From the NCBI RefSeq assembly GCF_004522095.1, contig NZ_SPUI01000004.1, positions 620,001-684,000 of the forward strand: a stretch of 64,000 bases of DNA, given 5' to 3'. Made by a program: the position numbers and the translations under genes. A model generated the notes under the pieces. The model did not search any database and was not told the DNA's origin. It worked only from the letters and a program-made list of their open reading frames with translations. The stretch is from Nocardioides sp. 503 (GTDB lineage: Bacteria > Actinomycetota > Actinomycetes > Propionibacteriales > Nocardioidaceae). Of this stretch, positions 16,987 to 25,214 are shown in pieces (position 1 is the stretch's first letter; every line of letters starts with the position of its first letter).

Positions 16987-17973
16987 TCAGGCGTCAGCGG
17001 GAGCCGCGGGGCGACGCCGCGCCGCACGACGTACGAGGAGCCGGGCCGGGAAGGCGAGCAGCGCCAGCACGACCAGGAAGGGCAGCGCGGCCCCCAGGCC
17101 CGTGGCGAGGGCGACCGTGACGTTCTTGAAGCCGCTCCAGCCGTCGTCGAGACCCGCGGCGAAGCCCTCGGGGTCGTCCTTCTTCTCGACGTCGGCCCGC
17201 TTCGGCTCCGTGCGCTCGATGGACACCGTCAACGTGGCCTGGGAGGTCTGGTCGGCGAGGTAGGCCTGCTGGCGCTCCAGCGAGCCGAGCCGGGCCTGGC
17301 GCTGCGAGAGCTGGCCCTCGATGCTGACGATGTCGCGGATGCTGGTGGCCTGGTCCAGCAGCACCTCGATCCGGCGGATGCTGCGGCGCTGCACCCGCAC
17401 CTTGACGTCGGTGTCGATGACCTGGGTCGTGACGTCCTCGACGTTGGTGCTGGAGGCGACCAGGTCGGCGGCCCCCTCCAGCCCCTCGACCGCCTCGGCG
17501 AACTTCGCCGAGGGCACGCGCAGGACGAGCCGCGCGCGCTTCACCTCTCCCTGCTTGTCCGTGACCGTGTCGTTCTGGGCGACCTCGCCGGCCAGGGCGT
17601 CGACGACCTGCTGGACGTCGAAGAGCGCCTGGCCCACGTCGCGGGAGCGCAGCTGGACGCTGCCCTGCGAGATGAGCTTGCGCTCGTCGGCCGCCGCATC
17701 GGCGGCCGCCTCGGGGGCCGCTGCGTCCACGAGCGCCTCGGGCGCCGAGGACAACGCGTCACGGTCCGCGCTGCACGACCCGGCCGCGTCCTCCTCCACG
17801 AGCGCGTTCGGCGCCGCGTCGCCGCCGCTGTCCGAGCTCACCTCGCCGGAGCCCCCCGCGGCGTCGGACTCCGAGCCCGACGAGCACGCGGCGACGGAGC
17901 CGACGAGGACGGCCGCGAGCGCGGCGGTGGCGAGGTGACGGCGGAGCCGGGCGGGGCGGGAGGCACGGGTCAT
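16987..17973 (-). CDS. DUF4349 lipoprotein with C-terminal membrane segment
   Basis: A 328-residue protein. A signal peptide leads to lipobox VAAC with C30; a Ser/Asp/Ala-rich linker runs to about residue 95. The DUF4349 core carries RKLISQGSVQLRSRDVG and a coiled coil with QLSQRQARLGSLERQQAYL (about 215-235). One membrane helix near 288-312 is followed by an Arg-rich tail. It is thus tethered at both ends in the cell envelope. Function unknown; probably cotranscribed with the NYN gene. Confidence 0.85.
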   Translation of the reverse strand: MTRASRPARLRRHLATAALAAVLVGSVAACSSGSESDAAGGSGEVSSDSGGDAAPNALVEEDAAGSCSADRDALSSAPEALVDAAAPEAAADAAADERKLISQGSVQLRSRDVGQALFDVQQVVDALAGEVAQNDTVTDKQGEVKRARLVLRVPSAKFAEAVEGLEGAADLVASSTNVEDVTTQVIDTDVKVRVQRRSIRRIEVLLDQATSIRDIVSIEGQLSQRQARLGSLERQQAYLADQTSQATLTVSIERTEPKRADVEKKDDPEGFAAGLDDGWSGFKNVTVALATGLGAALPFLVVLALLAFPARLLVRRAARRRPAAPADA

Positions 17974-18025
17974 GCTGCTTCGACGGCGCGACGCCCCGGC
18001 CGGTTCCCGGTGCGGTGAGGAAGCC

Positions 18026-18940
18026 TCAGGAGGCGCGTGCGTGCTGGTACTGCCGGGCCCGTGCGACCAGCGCCGCGTGCAGGTCGCGCACCGGCTCGGG
18101 CGCGTGGGCGACCTTGCGGCGGCGCAGCACGAGCGTCACCACGGCGGTGTCCTCCGCGATCGGCCGGTGGGTGATGAGGCCGGCCCGCTCGAGCGGGTCG
18201 CCGGCGACGCTGAAGTCCGGGAGCAGGCTGAGCCCGAGCCCCTCGGCCACCAGCAGCTTGCCCATCTCCGCCCCGTCCGTCGTGTGGCTGATCACCGGCA
18301 GGTCCTGGCCGAAGAGCCGGTGGGCGAAGCGGTGCATGAGGTAGCCCGCGCGCATCGACACGAACCGCTCGGCGCGCAGCTCGTCCACCGTGATCGCCTC
18401 GCGGGCGCTGAGCGCGTGCGTGCTCGGGAGTACGACGACGGGCCGGCCGTGCAGCAGGTCGGTGCCCAGCAGGTCGACCGGCGGGTCGTCCCCGCTGAGG
18501 GTGTTGACCAGGCCGAGGTCCAGCGAGCCCTCCAGCAGGGCCCGGTCGATCTCGGTCTGCTGGAGGTTCAGCACCTCCACCGTCGAGCCGGGGTGGGTGA
18601 CCTGGAAGTCGTGCACGGCCGGGACGAGCAGGGTCGCGGTCGCGGCGTTGACGGTGCCGACGCGGACCGCGCGTGCCGTCGTGGCGCGGTCCCCGGCGGC
18701 CACCTTGAGCTGGTCGACGGCCTCGAGCACCCCCTCCACGTGCTGGAGCAGCTGACGACCCTCCTGGCTGATCCGCGCCCCGGAGCGGCGCCGGTCCAGC
18801 AGCGTCACGCCGAGCTCGCGCTCCAGCTTGCTGATGGCCTCGCTCAGGGCGGGCTGGGAGATGTGGAGCCGCTCGCTGGCCCGGCGCAGAGAGCCGTGCT
18901 GGGTCACGGCCGCGAAGTACTCGAGCTGCTCGATGCGCAC
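18026..18940 (-). CDS. LysR-family transcriptional regulator
   Basis: A 304-residue LTTR. The N-terminal winged HTH is clear (MRIEQLEYFAAVTQHGSLRR, then LHISQPALSEAISKLE), and the rest is the two-lobe effector domain. It is transcribed divergently from the ssuD-like operon with 179 bp between starts, the classic layout for an activator of its neighbour. An AT-rich near-palindrome at 18961-18978 is the likely site. The expected co-inducer would relate to sulfur status, as with Cbl/CysB-type regulators, but the sequence alone does not show this. Confidence 0.9.
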   Translation of the reverse strand: MRIEQLEYFAAVTQHGSLRRASERLHISQPALSEAISKLERELGVTLLDRRRSGARISQEGRQLLQHVEGVLEAVDQLKVAAGDRATTARAVRVGTVNAATATLLVPAVHDFQVTHPGSTVEVLNLQQTEIDRALLEGSLDLGLVNTLSGDDPPVDLLGTDLLHGRPVVVLPSTHALSAREAITVDELRAERFVSMRAGYLMHRFAHRLFGQDLPVISHTTDGAEMGKLLVAEGLGLSLLPDFSVAGDPLERAGLITHRPIAEDTAVVTLVLRRRKVAHAPEPVRDLHAALVARARQYQHARAS

Positions 18941-18956
18941 GGTGCTGTCTCCCGGG

Positions 18957-18984
18957 TTGGTTAACTCAACTGAGTAACTATAGT
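18957..18984 (+). promoter_or_regulatory. Promoter and probable LysR site for the ssuD operon
   Basis: TTGGTT (18957-18962), a 16-bp spacer and TATAGT (18979-18984) form a good promoter. The spacer holds TTAACTCAACTGAGTAA, a near-palindrome with the T-N11-A character of LTTR sites. The region is strikingly AT-rich for this genome. Confidence 0.6.
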
Positions 18985-19119
18985 TTAGCCACAGTGAGAG
19001 GCGACGCCTGTCACCCCGTCGCCGGAACCTCGCCCGGGCTGCACCGTCTCGCCTTGCATCCGCAGCAAAAGTCCAGCAACCTAATACACATAAGCGTGAA
19101 AACGCGGAAGGGGGAGACC

Positions 19120-20280
19120 ATGACCAAGCTCAAGTTCCACTGGTTCCTGCCCACCAACGGCGGGGACGGTCGTCAGGTCGTCGGCGGTGGCCACGGCGTC
19201 GCCGCCGGTGCCTCGGGACGTCCCGCCTCCGTGCCCTACCTCGGTCAGATCGCCCGCAGCGCCGAGCAGCTCGGCTTCGAGGCGGCGCTCACGCCGACCG
19301 GGGCCTGGTGCGAGGACGCCTGGATCTCCACCGCGATGCTCAGCACCCTCTCGGAGCGGCTGAAGTTCCTGGTCGCCTTCCGGCCCGGCCTCACCGCGCC
19401 GTTCCTGGCCGCGCAGATGGCGGGCTCCTTCCAGAACCTCTCCGGCGGCCGGCTGCTGCTCAACGTCGTGACCGGCGGCGAGAGCCACGAGCAGCGGATG
19501 TTCGGCGACTTCCTGGACAAGGACGGGCGCTACGAGCGCTGCGACGAGTTCCTCACCATCGTCAGGCGACTCTGGTCCGGCGAGACCGTCACCTACGAGG
19601 GCAAGCACCTCTCGGTCGAGGACGCGACCCTCTCCCAGATCCCCGACCCGCTGCCCGAGATCTACTTCGGCGGCTCCTCCCCGGCGGCCGGCGACGTCGC
19701 CGCCAAGCACGCCGACGTCTACCTCACCTGGGGCGAGCCCCCGGCGGCCGTGGCCGAGAAGGTCGAGTGGATCCGCGGCCTGGCGGCCGAGCAGGGACGC
19801 GAGGTCCGCTTCGGCATCCGGCTCCACACCATCGCCCGCGACACCTCCGAGGCCGCCTGGGCCGAGGCCGACCGGCTCCTCGCCGGCATCGACGAGGAGC
19901 AGATCGCCCGCGTCCAGGCCGGCCTCAAGAAGAGCGAGTCCGAGGGCCAGCGCCGCATGCTCGAGCTCAACCAGGGCTCCAAGGACGGCCTCGAGATCTA
20001 CCCCAACCTGTGGGCCGGCGTCGGCCTGGTCCGCGGCGGTGCCGGCACGGCCATGGTCGGCAGCCACGTCGAGGTCGCCGACCTGGTCGAGAAGTACGCC
20101 GAGGTGGGCATCACGGAGTTCGTGCTCTCCGGCTACCCGCACCTGGAGGAGTCCTACGCCTTCGGCGAGGGTGTCCTGCCCGAGCTCGCCCGCCGCGGCC
20201 GGTGGGACAACCCCGCCCCGGTCGCCGCGACCTCGTCCGTGCCGTTCGGCGCGGCCTCCGGCTCGAAGGCCGCCTCGTGA
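19120..20280 (+). CDS. ssuD: FMNH2-dependent alkanesulfonate monooxygenase (SsuD-like)
   Basis: A 386-residue group C flavin monooxygenase of the bacterial luciferase superfamily, which releases sulfite from alkanesulfonates. SsuD hallmarks are FHWFLPTNGGDGR at the N-terminus, FLVAFRPGLTAP, GGRLLLNVVTGGE and IYFGGSSPAA. A Gly/Val/Ala segment replaces part of the usual N-terminal loop. The start at 19120 has a strong GGAAGGGGGAGA. An upstream in-frame GTG at 18994 is disfavoured. The two reductases downstream can supply FMNH2. No ABC importer is present, so uptake must be encoded elsewhere. Confidence 0.9.
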   Translation: MTKLKFHWFLPTNGGDGRQVVGGGHGVAAGASGRPASVPYLGQIARSAEQLGFEAALTPTGAWCEDAWISTAMLSTLSERLKFLVAFRPGLTAPFLAAQMAGSFQNLSGGRLLLNVVTGGESHEQRMFGDFLDKDGRYERCDEFLTIVRRLWSGETVTYEGKHLSVEDATLSQIPDPLPEIYFGGSSPAAGDVAAKHADVYLTWGEPPAAVAEKVEWIRGLAAEQGREVRFGIRLHTIARDTSEAAWAEADRLLAGIDEEQIARVQAGLKKSESEGQRRMLELNQGSKDGLEIYPNLWAGVGLVRGGAGTAMVGSHVEVADLVEKYAEVGITEFVLSGYPHLEESYAFGEGVLPELARRGRWDNPAPVAATSSVPFGAASGSKAAS

Positions 20281-20837
20281 GTGCTCCCGACAGTGCCGAC
20301 CCGCGGCCGCGCATCGCCGTCGTCGTCGGCAACCCCAAGCCGGCCTCCCGCACCCTCGACGCGGCCACCTACGTCGCCACGGAGCTCAGCGGGCAGGCCC
20401 CCGACCTGGTCGTGGACCTCGCCACGCTCGGAGCCGGGCTGCTGGACTGGTCGGACCCGACCGTGGACGTCTTGGTGGCGCAGGTGAGCCGCGCCGACCT
20501 GGTGGTCGTCGCCTCGCCGACCTACAAGGCGACCTACTCCGGGCTGCTCAAGCTCTTCCTCGACCGGTTCACGCCGGCGCGCGGCACCGGCCTGCACGGG
20601 ACCGCCGTACCCCTGATGCTGGGAGGCGGCCCCGCACACGCGCTGGCTCCCGAGCTCACGCTGCGGCCGCTGCTGGCCGAGATCGGCGCGCCGGTGTCGC
20701 TGCGCGGTCTCTACGTCCTCGACAGCGCCCACGACGACCCGGCGGCGTACGCCGACTGGCTGGCCACCGCGCGCCCGGTCGCGCGCGCCCTGCTGGGCAC
20801 CTCGACGGCGCCCTCGACGGCGGGGGTGCCGGCATGA
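20277..20837 (+). CDS. NADPH-dependent FMN reductase (SsuE-like)
   Basis: A 186-residue flavodoxin-fold reductase. The N-terminal VVVGNPKPASRTLDAATYVA carries the phosphate-binding loop, and ASPTYKATYSGLLKLFLDRF is the conserved flavin-binding segment of the FMN-reductase family. It supplies FMNH2 to the monooxygenase. GTG 20277 overlaps the ssuD stop as GTGA, and its own stop overlaps the next ATG, so all three genes are translationally coupled. Confidence 0.85.
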   Translation: MSAPDSADPRPRIAVVVGNPKPASRTLDAATYVATELSGQAPDLVVDLATLGAGLLDWSDPTVDVLVAQVSRADLVVVASPTYKATYSGLLKLFLDRFTPARGTGLHGTAVPLMLGGGPAHALAPELTLRPLLAEIGAPVSLRGLYVLDSAHDDPAAYADWLATARPVARALLGTSTAPSTAGVPA

Positions 20838-21343
20838 ACGTCGCCCCCCTCTCGACCAACCAGGACCTCGACCCCACCCGCCTGCGCGAGGCGTTCGGGA
20901 TCTTCCCCAGCGGCGTGGTGGCCGTGGCGGCCGAGGTCGACGGGCGGCCGGTCGGGCTGGCCGCGAGCTCGTTCACCTCGGTGAGCCTGGACCCGCCGCT
21001 GGTGTCGTTCTCGGTCGCCAACACCTCCAAGACCTGGCCGCAGCTGCGCCGCGCCGCCCACCTGGGCGTCACGATCCTGGCCGCCCACCACGGCGACGTC
21101 TGCCGCCAGCTGGCCGGCCCGGTCGAGGAGCGCTTCGAGGGCGTCGACATCACCGCGACCGAGCAGGGCGCGGTGACCCTCGACGAGGGCCTGGCGCGCT
21201 TCGACTGCACCATCCACCGCGAGGTCGAGGCGGGGGACCACACGATCGTGCTCCTCGAGCTGCACGCCGTCGAGCACGCCGACACCTCCCTGCCGCTGGT
21301 GTTCCACCGCAGCGGCTTCGGACGCATGGCCAAGCCGGCCTGA
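20834..21343 (+). CDS. Flavin reductase-like protein (HpaC/SnaC type)
   Basis: A 169-residue protein of the flavin-reductase-like (split-barrel) family, distinct in fold from the SsuE-type gene before it. Signature parts are FGIFPSGVVAVAAE, GLAASSFTSVSLDPPLVSF and FHRSGFGRM at the C-terminus. It reduces free flavin with NAD(P)H for two-component monooxygenases. Having both reductase types behind one ssuD is redundant and may mean that one partners with another oxygenase. Starts as ATGA overlap. Confidence 0.88.
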   Translation: MNVAPLSTNQDLDPTRLREAFGIFPSGVVAVAAEVDGRPVGLAASSFTSVSLDPPLVSFSVANTSKTWPQLRRAAHLGVTILAAHHGDVCRQLAGPVEERFEGVDITATEQGAVTLDEGLARFDCTIHREVEAGDHTIVLLELHAVEHADTSLPLVFHRSGFGRMAKPA

Positions 21344-21359
21344 GCGTCCCCCCGAGCAC

Positions 21360-21401
21360 CTCGTGCCGTCGCGGCCGTGCACCCGGTCGCGACGGCACGA
21401 G
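21360..21401. terminator. Hairpin terminator after the ssuD operon
   Basis: A perfect 14-bp stem (CTCGTGCCGTCGCG with its complement) and 14-nt loop, 17 bp after the stop codon. It lacks a T-run, as is usual in high-GC actinobacteria. Confidence 0.65.
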
Positions 21402-21429
21402 GGTCAGTGACGTCTGAGACGATGAGGGC

Positions 21430-22809
21430 GTGGGAGTCAGCGTCGTGGTCGTCGGAGCAGGCGTCGCCGGGCTGACCGCGGCTCACGACCTCGCCGCCGC
21501 CGGGCACGACGTGCTCGTGCTCGAGTCTTCGCCCCGCGTCGGCGGCAAGGTGCTGCGCCACGAGGTCGCCGGGGTGAGTGTCGACGTCGGCGCCGAGGCC
21601 ATGCTCAACCGCCGCCCGGAGGCCGTCGGCCTCGCCCGCTCTCTCGGTCTCGACCTCGTCCACCCCGCGCTCGTCTCCTCGCGGATCTGGACCCGCGGCG
21701 CGCTGCGGCCGCTGCCGCGCTCGCTCATGGGCGTCCCGCTCGACCTCGACCAGCTCGCCGCGTCGGGCGTGCTGTCCGACGAGGGCCTGGCGCGCGTGCG
21801 CGAGGAGCCCTCCCTGCCGCCGGAGCGGATCGAGGGCGACATCTCCGTCGGGGACCTCGTCGCCCGGCGCTTCGGCGACGAGGTGACCGACCGGCTGGTC
21901 GAGCCGCTCCTCGGCGGCGTCTACGCCGGTCACGCGCGCCGGCTCTCCGCCCGGGCCTCGGTGCCCCAGCTGGTGACCTTCGCCGAGCGCGGCTCCCTGC
22001 TCGAGCAGGCCTCCGCGATCCCGACCAGCTACGACCTGCCGGTCTTCGCCGGCCTCGCCGGCGGCATGGGCGGGCTGACCGACGCGCTGGCCGCGGGCCT
22101 CCAGGTCCGCACCGACGCCACGGTGCGGTCCCTGACGCGGTCCGGCGGCGGCTTCGTGCTCACCGTCGGCCCCACGACCGCCACCGAGCAGGTGCGCGCC
22201 GACGTCGTGGTGCTCGCCACGCCTGCGGCGCCGACGGCGCGGCTGCTGGCCGAAGTCGCCCCAGCTGCCGCCGAGGAGCTGCGGACCGTGGACTACGCCT
22301 CGATGGCCGTCGTCACGCTGGCCTTCCGGCTCGAGGACGCGGCGGCGTTCGAGGACGCCGGCTCGTCGGGCTTCCTGGTGCCCCCGGTCGACGGGCGACG
22401 CATCAAGGCCTCGACGTTCTCCTTCGCCAAGTGGGAGTGGACCCGCGACGCCGGCGCGGCGGCCGGGGTCGTGCACGTGCGCACCTCGCTGGGCCGTCAC
22501 GGCGAGGAGGCCGCGCTCCAGGCCGCCGACGAGGAGCTCGTCGCCGCGTCGCTCACCGACCTGGCCGACGCCGTCGGGCTGACGGCGCGCCCCGTCGACA
22601 CGCACGTGCAGCGCTGGGGCGGAGGACTGCCGCAGTACGCCGTCGGGCACCTCGACCGCGTCGCCCGGGTCCGCGCCGCCGTGGCCGCCGTCCCGGGGCT
22701 CGCGGTGTGCGGTGCCGCCTACGACGGCGTCGGGATCGCACCCGTCGTCGCCTCCGCGCACCGGGCGGCTGCCGACGTCCTGGGTGGCAGCGTCACAATG
22801 GACGCATGA
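21430..22809 (+). CDS. hemY: Coproporphyrinogen III oxidase / HemY-type flavoprotein
   Basis: A 459-residue FAD enzyme of the HemY family. The dinucleotide motif is [20 protein letters not shown] at the N-terminus, followed by SSPRVGGKV. Family segments include [18 protein letters not shown] and the C-terminal [17 protein letters not shown]. In Actinobacteria this enzyme (also called CgoX) oxidises coproporphyrinogen III to coproporphyrin III. GTG 21430 is 6 nt after GACGAT, a leaderless-like arrangement. It is coupled by ATGA overlap to hemQ, the later step of the same route. Confidence 0.93.
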   Translation: MGVSVVVVGAGVAGLTAAHDLAAAGHDVLVLESSPRVGGKVLRHEVAGVSVDVGAEAMLNRRPEAVGLARSLGLDLVHPALVSSRIWTRGALRPLPRSLMGVPLDLDQLAASGVLSDEGLARVREEPSLPPERIEGDISVGDLVARRFGDEVTDRLVEPLLGGVYAGHARRLSARASVPQLVTFAERGSLLEQASAIPTSYDLPVFAGLAGGMGGLTDALAAGLQVRTDATVRSLTRSGGGFVLTVGPTTATEQVRADVVVLATPAAPTARLLAEVAPAAAEELRTVDYASMAVVTLAFRLEDAAAFEDAGSSGFLVPPVDGRRIKASTFSFAKWEWTRDAGAAAGVVHVRTSLGRHGEEAALQAADEELVAASLTDLADAVGLTARPVDTHVQRWGGGLPQYAVGHLDRVARVRAAVAAVPGLAVCGAAYDGVGIAPVVASAHRAAADVLGGSVTMDA

Positions 22810-23516
22810 CCGAGACGACCTCCAAAGCCGCCCGCGTCCGGGAGATCAACGACTCGATCCGCTACACGATGTGGTCGGTCTTCAAGCTGGACACGGTGCT
22901 CGGCGACGACAGCGACCGCGCCGCCATCGGCGCGGAGGCCGAGAAGCTGTTCGCCGAGCTCGCCGAGGTCGACGTGGTCGTGCGCGGCGTCTACGACGTG
23001 AGCGGCCTGCGCGCCGACGCCGACCTGATGCTGTGGGTCCACGCGACCACCAGCGAGGAGCTCCAGCTGGCCTACCACCGCTTCCGCCGCACGGCCCTCG
23101 GTCGCCGCCTCGCGCCGGTCTGGTCGCAGATGGCGCTGCACCGGCCCGCCGAGTTCAACAAGAGCCACGTGCCGGCGTTCCTCAACGACGAGGACCCCAA
23201 GCGCCACATCTGCGTCTACCCGTTCGTGCGGTCCTACGAGTGGTACCTCCTCGAGGACTCCGAGCGCCGCCGGATGCTCGCCGAGCACGGCAAGATGGCG
23301 CGCGACTACGTCGACGTGCGCGCCAACACCGTCGCGAGCTTCGCCCTCGGCGACTACGAGTGGATGCTGGCCTTCGAGGCCGACGAGCTCTACCGCATCG
23401 TCGACCTCATGCGGCACCTGCGCGCCTCCGACGCCCGCCGCCACGTCCGCGAGGAGGTGCCGTTCTACACCGGCTCCCTCGTCCCCGTCGCCGAGCTGGT
23501 CGACCGGCTCCCGTAG
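22806..23516 (+). CDS. hemQ: Coproheme decarboxylase HemQ/ChdC
   Basis: A 236-residue chlorite-dismutase-fold enzyme that makes haem b from iron-coproporphyrin using peroxide. Typical segments are [29 protein letters not shown], the [12 protein letters not shown] loop and [15 protein letters not shown], whose tyrosine lies at the usual radical site. The active-site region retains HGKMARDY with the proximal His. ATG 22806 overlaps the hemY stop. CACAAT 6 nt upstream could add an internal leaderless promoter. Ferrochelatase is not in the window. Confidence 0.95.
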   Translation: MTETTSKAARVREINDSIRYTMWSVFKLDTVLGDDSDRAAIGAEAEKLFAELAEVDVVVRGVYDVSGLRADADLMLWVHATTSEELQLAYHRFRRTALGRRLAPVWSQMALHRPAEFNKSHVPAFLNDEDPKRHICVYPFVRSYEWYLLEDSERRRMLAEHGKMARDYVDVRANTVASFALGDYEWMLAFEADELYRIVDLMRHLRASDARRHVREEVPFYTGSLVPVAELVDRLP

Positions 23517-23530
23517 GCCGCACGCTCGTG

Positions 23531-23604
23531 GGTCGAGGAAGGCGCCCTGGCGCCTGTCTCGAGACCCCCGGCGCGCCAGGGTCTCGGGACGGGACTGGAG
23601 TCCC
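23531..23604. repeat. Dispersed palindromic intergenic repeat, copy B
   Basis: This 108-bp convergent gap (hemQ, msrB) repeats the element at 13788-13826 and adds CCTGGCGC with its complement GCGCCAGG (23547-23580). A GGACT/AGTCC hairpin follows. It probably terminates both genes. Confidence 0.6.
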
Positions 23605-23624
23605 TCCTCAACCCCTGGAAGGAC

Positions 23625-24035
23625 TCAGGCCTCGGCGCCGTCGACGGGCTCGAGGGTGAGGCTGATCGAGTTGATGCAGTAGCGGTCGCCGGTGGGCGTG
23701 CCGTAGCCGTCGGGGAAGACGTGGCCGAGGTGGGAGCCGCAGTTGCTGCAGCGGACCTCGACGCGCTTCATGCCGGCGGACATGTCCTCGATGTACTCGA
23801 TCGTGTCGCTGATCGGCTGGTAGAAGCTCGGCCAGCCGCAGCCGGAGTGGAACTTCGTGTCCGACTCGAACAGCTTGGCCTGGCACGCCTTGCAGCGGTA
23901 GATGCCGGTCGTCTCGGTGTCGGTGTACTCACCGACGAACGCCCGCTCCGTGCCGGCCTGCCGCAGGACGGCGTACTCCTCGGGCGAGAGCTCCTCGCGC
24001 CACTGCTCATCGGTCTTCTCCACCTGGTAACCCAT
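23625..24035 (-). CDS. msrB: Peptide methionine-R-sulfoxide reductase MsrB
   Basis: A 136-residue zinc-type MsrB, which repairs methionine-R-sulfoxide in proteins. Structural zinc cysteines are C48, C51, C96 and C99. The catalytic cysteine is C120 in DRYCINSIS, and HSGCGWPSF (63-71) forms the substrate pocket. Length is standard. It is convergent with hemQ and divergent from the desaturase operon across about 79 bp. A single gene with no msrA nearby. Confidence 0.97.
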   Translation of the reverse strand: MGYQVEKTDEQWREELSPEEYAVLRQAGTERAFVGEYTDTETTGIYRCKACQAKLFESDTKFHSGCGWPSFYQPISDTIEYIEDMSAGMKRVEVRCSNCGSHLGHVFPDGYGTPTGDRYCINSISLTLEPVDGAEA

Positions 24036-24077
24036 GGGGTCAACGGTAAGGGGCGACCCAAGTCACCCCTCCGGCTG

Positions 24078-24111
24078 GTTGACGGTTTCAGTCAACACCT
24101 GTTCACTGAAC
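24078..24111 (+). promoter_or_regulatory. Promoter overlapped by two inverted repeats
   Basis: TTGACG (24079-24084), a 17-bp spacer and TTCACT (24102-24107) precede GTG 24115. GTTGAC-N7-GTCAAC (24078-24096) covers the -35 box and GTTCA-C-TGAAC (24101-24111) covers the -10 box. Such placement fits a repressor. TetR-family fatty-acid regulators use similar sites, but the regulator is not in the window. Confidence 0.6.
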
Positions 24112-24114
24112 GGC

Positions 24115-25185
24115 GTGACGACGATTCCCTGGGAGCGGGTCCGGCGAGCCGGGTCCAAGCTGACGACCCCGCTGCACCCCGACGACTACCTGTCGTTGCT
24201 CAACCCGCTCTGGAGCTCGCGCGAGCTCCGCGGGCGCATCGAGAAGGTCGTCCCCGAGACCGAGGACGCCGCCACGCTGGTGATCCGCCCCGGCTGGGGG
24301 TGGCACTACGAGCACCGCCCCGGTCAGTACGTCGGCATCGGCGTGCAGGTCGAGGGCCGCTTCCAGTGGCGCTCCTACTCCGTCAGCTCGCCGCCGCGGC
24401 GCAGCGGGCGCACGATCTCGATCACGGTCCGGGCCATGCCCGAGGGTCTGCTGTCCGCGCACCTGGTCAACGGGCTGGAGCCGGGCACGATCGTCCGGCT
24501 GGCCAAGCCCGAGGGCGACTTCGTCATGCCGGACCCACCGCCGGAGAAGCTGCTCTTCCTGGTCGGCGGCAGCGGGATCACGCCGGTCATGGCGATGCTG
24601 CGCACGCTCGACCGCCGCGGCACCATGCCCGACGTCGTCCTGCACTACTCCTCGACCACCCCGGAGCGGATGATCTTCCGCGACGAGCTGGCCGCGCTGG
24701 CCGACAAGCACGAGTCGTTCACCTTCCACCAGCTCCACACCGACCTCGACGGGATGCTGGACCTCCAGGAGCTTGACGCCGTCTGCGACGACTGGCACGG
24801 CCGCGAGACCTGGGCCTGCGGGCCCGGCCCGATGCTCGACGCGGTGACCGGGCACTGGGAGTCCGTCGACCTCGAGGAGCGCCTCCACGTGGAGCGCTTC
24901 TCCCTCGAGCTGGGCGGCGAGGGCGGTGAGGGCGGCACGATCACCTTCCGCAACTCCAACAAGACGATCGAGGCCGACGGGGCCACGACCATCCTCGAGG
25001 CGGGGGAGGGCGCGGGGGTCGGCATGCCGTACGGCTGCCGCATGGGCATCTGCCACACCTGCACGGTCACCCTCGTCTCCGGCACGATCCGCGACCTGCG
25101 CAGCGGCGACGAGTTCGGTCAGCCCAACGAGCCCGTCCAGACCTGTGTCACCGCCGCCGCCGGTGACTGCACCTTCGACATCTGA
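24115..25185 (+). CDS. Ferredoxin-NAD(P)H reductase partner of the acyl desaturase
   Basis: A 356-residue electron-transfer protein like Mycobacterium tuberculosis Rv3230c, which passes electrons to DesA3. An FAD-binding barrel carries RWRSYSVSSPPR (RxYS motif), an NAD(P) domain has FLVGGSGITPVMAMLR, and the C-terminal plant-type [2Fe-2S] domain has YGCRMGICHTC plus a later QTCVTAA cysteine. GTG 24115 is chosen because it follows the promoter at leaderless spacing. It is first in the operon with the desaturase 29 bp downstream. Confidence 0.9.
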   Translation: MTTIPWERVRRAGSKLTTPLHPDDYLSLLNPLWSSRELRGRIEKVVPETEDAATLVIRPGWGWHYEHRPGQYVGIGVQVEGRFQWRSYSVSSPPRRSGRTISITVRAMPEGLLSAHLVNGLEPGTIVRLAKPEGDFVMPDPPPEKLLFLVGGSGITPVMAMLRTLDRRGTMPDVVLHYSSTTPERMIFRDELAALADKHESFTFHQLHTDLDGMLDLQELDAVCDDWHGRETWACGPGPMLDAVTGHWESVDLEERLHVERFSLELGGEGGEGGTITFRNSNKTIEADGATTILEAGEGAGVGMPYGCRMGICHTCTVTLVSGTIRDLRSGDEFGQPNEPVQTCVTAAAGDCTFDI

Positions 25186-25214
25186 CCCGCACGATCGACG
25201 GAAGGAAACCCACG

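Noticed and set aside
18994..19119. An in-frame GTG giving SsuD a 42-residue N-terminal extension or a cysteine-containing leader peptide
   Set aside because: No stop separates it from ssuD, so it is not a leader peptide. SsuD homology starts at 19120, which has a strong Shine-Dalgarno.
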